Source of the DNA: Temnopleurus reevesii
Lineage: Eukaryota > Echinodermata > Echinoidea > Temnopleuroida > Temnopleuridae
DNA: 13,161 nucleotides
Direction: 5' to 3'
Assembly (NCBI GenBank): GCA_036244855.1
Contig: BQKZ01013234.1
Location: 1 to 13,161 of the forward strand
Shown: piece after piece, positions 8,819-13,161 of the stretch
Numbering within the stretch: position 1 is the stretch's first letter
Layout: each line of letters begins with the position of its first letter
Translations under genes and position numbers: made by a program
Notes under the pieces: model-generated
Seen by the model: the letters and a program-made list of their open reading frames with translations, nothing else
What the model was told of the DNA's origin: nothing
Database searches by the model: none

Positions 8819-8934
8819 AAAGCCCGGAAGCAACACGACTCAACACAACTTTTTGTTTGGAGATGGTTGATTGTGAACTGAACAGAGAGTTGTGTTGAAT
8901 CATGTTGCTTCCGGGATCCTATGTGACTGGGTCC
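8819..8934. mobile_element. MITE, family B copy 2, left arm shortened
   Basis: The left arm (about 8821-8850) reads AGCCCGGAAGCAACACGACT and pairs with the right arm at about 8887-8919. The right arm continues to 8934 with atcctatgtgactgggtcc, whose reverse complement matches the outer arm of the 6333-6468 copy (GTCACATAGGA). That outer stretch is missing on the left, about 15 bases. In the complete copy the lost segment lies between two CCCCGG words, so deletion between short direct repeats explains it. Arms and loop have diverged from copy 1. Confidence 0.8.
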
Positions 8935-9399
8935 ATACATGAAAAAAATGCCTGCTAAGCAGCTAATGCTATGGCCAGGTGATAATATCAATAGATAATT
9001 TGTCTCATGTCTCTGAATAGGTGACTAGCAACCTGATAGTTCATCATTTGTAGTCCATCATTTTCAAAAATGGAACATGTGAGTGTGAGTAAAACCTCAG
9101 CCGGGCCCAAAAGACAAAATGATTCGTAAAAAAGTTAAGAGGATGAAACTTCCAACAGTAATAACGTAGAATGAACAAGAAAGAATTTAGATTCATTGAA
9201 GATTAGGCCTCTCATAGCTCTTCTTTTCATATGTATATTAGATATTGCACCAACCAGACCCTGGTTAACCAGTAATATAAATGTAGTAGAATGAAAAATA
9301 AAAATATAGAATGTTCTTGTTCTTCAAAAGTTAGCTCTGTAGGAAATCTGTAGCTGACAGGTGTGTACAAATTAGTATTAGATAGTGCTCAGAGCACAA
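8935..9399. other. No gene seen; intergenic DNA
   Basis: AT-rich, without a recognisable reading frame. It contains the 12-bp perfect palindrome CTGGTTAACCAG at 9261-9272 and AATAAA at 9297-9302. Neither is enough to call a site. Confidence 0.45.
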
Positions 9400-9577
9400 G
9401 GGCCAATTGCACGAAATAGTCTTAGCTATCCTCTTCATGCTAAGGCGTCTTAAGTTCTTGTGCCACCCTCTTAACATAGTCCTATGGACGCTAATGTCTA
9501 TGTTACGAGGGTGGCACAAGAACATCAGACGCCTTAGCATGAAGAGGATAGCTAAGACCATTTCGAGCAATCTGCCC
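9400..9577. mobile_element. MITE / fold-back element with 80-bp arms (178 bp)
   Basis: The left arm (9400-9479) and the reverse complement of the right arm (9498-9577) agree at 73 of 80 positions, with an 18-base loop. Ends read GGGC(CA/AG)ATTGC(A/T)CGAAAT, followed by GTCTTAGCTATCCTCTTCAT. Mismatches concentrate at the outer ends. No clear target duplication is seen in the flanks. The nearly identical short frames on both strands here come from the palindrome and are not genes. Confidence 0.88.
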
Positions 9578-9960
9578 CTGGTAGTCTAGTTCAGCAGTAG
9601 TTAGTTGTATGGTGTTCGGCAGTGAAAAATGAAAAAAGCAATAATTGGGTAAGTGGTATGTGTATATAAAATGTAAATAAGATGCTTATTTGCAAAGTAT
9701 GTTTGTTTATTGTGAAATATTGGAAAATGCATGAAAATGATTTTTTTTTGTGCAAGATTGCACGTATGCGTAACTTCTCTCATTTTTTAAAGCATTATTT
9801 CTGTTTGTGGAAGGGGGTATTTCTACAAATTGCAATTGATCACACATCAACTGCAATTCAGCTCCTAGAGGTATCATTTCATGTCTCTTTTTCTTCCTCT
9901 CTTCCATTTATTCTTAACCCCCTTCCGCTCAATCTTTCCAGTGAATCAATAAAGTATTTT

Positions 9961-10270
9961 GTATGCGGACCTCCCAACCATGAGGAATTTGGAGGAAAGA
10001 CTATGAATTTTTTACTGTTTTGAGAGAGTTTTAACGCCATTTCAAAAGAGTTTTCCTATTTTCCCATGTGATTCTACTACAGAGTCATCGGGGAAAATGG
10101 TTTCTTTCCTCTTTTTTCAGCAAATCTTTCCTCTTTTTCAGTTTATAAATAATGAGAACTGCTGAAACTGCTTATCCAATAATGGAGAGCTGTGGAGTAA
10201 AATGAAGTTAAAAGAGAGCTTGAGCTTTCGATCCTAGCGGAATCTTATAAAGGTTGGGAGGTCTGGTATG
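9961..10270. mobile_element. 300-bp TIR element with 5-bp target duplication GTATG
   Basis: The ends CGGACCTCCCAACC (9966-9979) and GGTTGGGAGGTCTG (10252-10265) are inverted repeats at 13 of 14 positions. GTATG directly flanks both (9961-9965 and 10266-10270), as expected for a 5-bp target-site duplication. The interior is AT-rich, does not fold back and has no coding capacity. A 5-bp duplication with these ends does not let me name a superfamily. Confidence 0.75.
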
Positions 10271-10541
10271 GTTGTGCAAGTTTGTGCTGTAAATCAAGGT
10301 CAAACTGAAAATATTTTTGATGTTACATGTTTGTACTACACCAACCAAAGATAAACCTGCTTGAAAAGTCACAAGAAAATAATGTTGATGTGTCTTATGT
10401 ATACAACCTTCACTGTGAGCACGAGGGACAAAATGAAGTGGACAAAATAAACAACTTCAATTCAAGCCTTTACAATAGCTCTACACAGGAAACGTTAACC
10501 CCATTAATCTAGTGCTATTTGTGTACCGGTAGGAAACAACT

Positions 10542-10700
10542 GGGGGGTGTTTCATCAAGATTTGTCGCAGAGACCATTAGTCGGCGCTGACATATTCCTT
10601 GATTGTGATTGGATGAAAAGCACCATCGCTGGCAGTTGCTATGGGAACTGTCGGAAAATGACTCCTTGTCGATGCGACAAATCTTGATGAAACACCCCCC
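10542..10700. mobile_element. MITE nested inside family A copy 2 (159 bp, 27-bp perfect TIRs)
   Basis: The ends are GGGGGGTGTTTCATCAAGAT plus TTGTCGC (10542-10568) and their exact reverse complement (10674-10700), 27 of 27. TGG may be duplicated (10541-10543 overlapping the first Gs, and 10701-10703), but the G run makes the boundary uncertain. Perfect ends suggest it is younger than its host element, whose arms have diverged. No coding capacity. Confidence 0.85.
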
Positions 10701-10703
10701 TGG

Positions 10704-10904
10704 CTTGTAGTTGGTTTAGCAGTGCGCCGAACAGGCATCTTGCTATGAATCCAATGACTGGGTAATAATAAAGTGAAGTGCTTTGGTCAGTTTCAATAGG
10801 AACTGGTAAAGTGCTATATAGATAAGCTACATGTATAGTATTGATGAACAGATGTAGCATTTGTTTGACATTTCTCCATATAATAAGGGGGAATTCATTT
10901 GCAT
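10704..10904. repeat. Unclassified insert in family A copy 2, SINE-tail-like words
   Basis: The text gggtaataataaagtgaagt followed by gctttggtcag and ggtaaagtgctatatagata resembles the 3' tails of short retroposons common in echinoderms (aaagcgctatata type). No A and B box promoter pair could be identified with confidence. Its position between the nested element and the right arm shows that it is not original family A sequence. Confidence 0.35.
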
Positions 10905-11250
10905 AGAGCTATTGTGAATGCTTGAATGAAAGTAATTTGTTTTGCCCAATCCATTTGTTTCTTCTGCTCACAATGCTTGTGTAACCAAAATGGTGCTATG
11001 GTACATGAAATATAATGTACCCTTGAGAATACAGAATATGATAACATGCAGTATATATTTTACGCTTTTCTGTTTCTGTGTTATAAGGCTTTTTGTTCCT
11101 AAAGCCAGTTCATTCATCCAAAGCAATAAGTATCAACTATCTTACTCTAGTCCTCTGTCTTTATTTGCTTTTCCGTGACTTCTATCCTTCTAGGCCTAAA
11201 AGTCCTATACATTGACAATGAAATATTATTGTGAAAGTGTTTCTAGGGTT

Positions 11251-11375
11251 TATGTATTGATCGAAATAATGTGAACAGATTTCCACCATGTCCCACCAAG
11301 GCCTATATGTAAAACGCATGCATTTTCTTGGGACATGGTGGGACACTGTTCACATTATTTCAATCAATGTATATG
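11251..11375. mobile_element. Fold-back element / long hairpin (~125 bp)
   Basis: The left arm (about 11251-11300) includes gaaataatgtgaacag and ccaccatgtccca. The right arm (about 11327-11375) includes tgggacatggtggga and ctgttcacattatttcaatc. The arms pair along nearly their whole length with small bulges, and the self-complementary centre (aaaacgcatgcatttt) makes the loop very small. No target duplication resolved. A small MITE is the simplest reading; a hairpin-RNA precursor cannot be excluded. Confidence 0.75.
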
Positions 11376-12596
11376 TTGTTTTTTATGATTGTGTTTCAAA
11401 CATGTTATCTATATAGAGAGAGATATTTTAATCAATCTTTCCTTTTGCATTGGAATTTTAAGGGTTTAACTCTATGCCTTTTTGTTTTATATTTTTGAAA
11501 GAAAAAAACATTACCTTTTTGTGTTTCATTTAAGGTGATTATATTTTTCATCAAGGGAAGTCTATTTTGTTATATTGTATCGCACCCTTCAAATTTTATT
11601 TTATATTATAGAGTTAGTAATATTTACAGGGGTGATAAAGTTGACAATAGCTTTGTTAAAGCCAGAAAAATTCTAGAATTGACCTCACACAAAGTTTGAG
11701 GTATTGATAAAAAAAAAAAAAAATAGCTATCCCAATTTATTATGATCACACAAAATGTGTAAATTATATCCAAGTATTTTTTTCATAATTCATTACATGT
11801 AACGATATGGTTGAGATCAACAGGCAAGTGTGTATTAGCTCCCTGATACGTACCGGTATGTAATCATTACAAAAGTGCTGCAAAAACTAAAACCCATTAA
11901 TTATTGAGATCTACATGTTGTAAGTTCATCAGAAATATGGATAATTTTAGTGTACAGTACTTTGCTTTTGAATTCGTGGAACCCTTTAAGTACAAAAAAA
12001 AAATAAACATTGATAGTAGAAAGTGGAGGTATTCGTTTATGTGTAACTGTGAATCACAAAGTGGTGATGCTTTGTTGAAAAATGATCATTTACATTTATA
12101 TTTGTGAAATTGTTTAAAGAAAATTTGCAAAGAGGATGAATAGAGTATAAGTAATATGTTGGAATGAAAAAAAAAACATGAGTTTCGTTCTTTTGAAAAG
12201 TTAAAAAATTCATAGCAAAAGATTGAAAATGCTTCTGAATATTGTTTCGTAAATAAAAAGAAATGTTTTGTGAGACAGTTTAAATGTATGCTTATGTTTT
12301 TCATCCAAGAAATCACAAGTTAATTATTTTGAAAGCTAATCATAAATTGAATGTTCAAATGCACTTTAGTATGAAAGAAATCATAATGTTTATTTTTCAG
12401 TCGATGTAATGGTGTTGTTGGCCTATTTCAATAATGTACTGTGTTATGAAAGTACTACGTGGCCCATCCCTTGTAATCCTTTGCATACTAATGCTGTGAC
12501 TTCTCCTTTATAAGATGTTATCCTTTGGGTTCTATTGTAGCATGTTATTATATTTAAATCAACAATGAGATACACTTGTCATCAGTATTTTTCGAG
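11376..12596. other. No gene seen; AT-rich intergenic DNA
   Basis: Many stops in all frames on both strands, a 15-A run at 11709-11723, and CCTCA...TGAGG near 11682-11702. No recognisable gene, RNA or element. Confidence 0.5.
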
Positions 12597-12742
12597 GAAA
12601 ATAATATAATAAAAATATGATGAATATGAGATATGACATGTAGTTATTGTGATATTTTGAGTAGGAAGGGTGCAGTGTCTAGACAAGATATAGTACATAT
12701 GTGATTAGGTCTGTGTATTATCAAATGTAGAGCACGAGATAG

Positions 12743-12768
12743 ATATATATATATAGAGAGAGAGAGGG
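12743..12768. repeat. (AT)n-(AG)n microsatellite in copy A
   Basis: An alternating ta run passes directly into an ag run ending in ggg. It is the shorter counterpart of the GA tract in copy B of the tandem duplication. Confidence 0.85.
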
Positions 12769-12954
12769 TAAGAGAGGGGGGAATAGATAGAAGGGAGCAG
12801 AGAAGGGGGCATCGGCAGGGGAAGGGGATGGGACAAGAAAATAATATGAAAATATGACGTGACATGTAGTTATTGTGATATTTTGAGTAGGAAGGGTCTA
12901 GACAAGATATAGTACATACCGGTATGTGAGTATGTCTGTGTACTTATCAAATGT

Positions 12955-12986
12955 AGAGAGCAAGAGAGAGAGCATGAGAGAGAACG

Positions 12987-13017
<31 letters not shown>

Positions 13018-13031
13018 CAGAGAGAGGGAAG
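12955..13031. repeat. (GA)n microsatellite in copy B
   Basis: A long, interrupted gagaga run with single c, t and g interruptions. Its minus-strand reading gives Ser/Leu-rich low-complexity frames, which are not genes. Confidence 0.92.
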
Positions 13032-13161
13032 GAGAGAAATAGAGAGTAGGGAGCAGAGAAGGGGGCAACGATAGGGGAAGGGGATGAGACAAGGAAGTGT
13101 GGGTCAAAAATAATATTTGAATTTGAATTGAATTAAAAAATATGAAAATATTTTAATAAAT

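Larger units (their letters stand above)
10408..10978. mobile_element. MITE, family A copy 2, interrupted by further insertions
   Basis: The left arm (10411-10482) begins CACTGTGAGCACGAGGGACA and ends ACAATAGCTCT. The right arm (10905-10975) begins AGAGCTATTGTGAATG and ends GCTCACAATG. Both arms match the arms of the 236-bp copy at 6029-6264, but here they lie 422 bp apart. CTT flanks both ends (10408-10410 and 10976-10978), a possible 3-bp duplication, which with CACTG ends would suit an EnSpm/CACTA-type element. The interior contains the element at 10542-10700 and other foreign-looking sequence (10701-10904). Confidence 0.78.
12597..13100. repeat. Tandem duplication, period about 226 bp, two copies with GA-rich microsatellites
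   Basis: gacatgtagttattgtgata starts at 12635 and again at 12861. Both copies continue through gtaggaagggt, ctagacaagatatagtacat, atcaaatgtagag, a GA microsatellite, gggagcagagaagggggca and aggggaaggggatg. Copy B has a longer (GA)n tract (about 12955-13031) and ccggta inserted within acatatgt, giving a 14-bp palindrome at 12914-12927. aaaataatat at about 13108 may begin a third copy cut by a (GAATT)-rich stretch and the window end. Confidence 0.88.

Noticed and set aside
9331..9589. Nearly identical 60-80 residue proteins on opposite strands
   Set aside because: They are produced by the 80-bp palindrome at 9400-9577; both strands read the same arm sequence.
12644..13107. Ser/Leu/Pro-rich minus-strand frames
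   Set aside because: They are low-complexity translations of the GA microsatellites in the 226-bp duplication.
1..13161. CRISPR array, operon, prophage or secretion-type system
   Set aside because: The introns, repeat types and carrier family show an animal nuclear genome; no regularly spaced identical repeats or clustered bacterial genes are present.

Overview
The window is animal nuclear DNA: AT-rich, with GT-AG introns, interspersed short inverted-repeat elements and microsatellites. It carries the 3' half of one protein-coding gene on the + strand followed by about 9 kb without a recognisable gene. The repeat types and the carrier sequence fit a marine deuterostome, most likely an echinoderm such as a sea urchin. 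That assignment is an impression from repeat style, not a proof.

Gene part (1-4158 and beyond). Three coding exons (1343-1596, 2015-2114, 3929-4158) join in frame to give the last 194 residues of a mitochondrial carrier (SLC25 family). It is closest to the mitochondrial glutamate carriers SLC25A22/SLC25A18. The N-terminal part, about 125-130 residues by family length, lies upstream of the window. Positions 1-1342 are therefore intron, holding a microsatellite-like tract, a (CAATT)n tail and a four-copy ~90-bp tandem repeat. The large intron (2115-3928) carries a 626-bp non-autonomous DNA transposon with 120-bp terminal inverted repeats inside TTAA. This transposon contains the only N of the window, placed at the junction of a 35-bp exact duplication, which may be an unresolved contig join. 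After the stop comes a 3' UTR of unknown length with a degenerate ~45-80 bp repeat.

Downstream part (about 4.7-13.16 kb). I see no exon with family resemblance, no tRNA or rRNA, and no CRISPR. What is visible is a dense series of small fold-back or terminal-inverted-repeat elements: 5769-5918 (degenerate), 6029-6264, 6333-6468, 7491-7660 (weak), 8819-8934, 9400-9577, 9966-10265 (5-bp target duplication), 10411-10975 (with another element, 10542-10700, nested in it) and 11251-11375. Two families occur twice: 6029-6264 with the outer part of 10411-10975, and 6333-6468 with 8819-8934. The window ends in a ~226-bp tandem duplication with GA-rich microsatellites (about 12597-13100).

No new biological system (defence, biosynthetic or regulatory) is supported here. 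The parts worth a second look are the mobile-element archaeology and the suspected assembly duplication.
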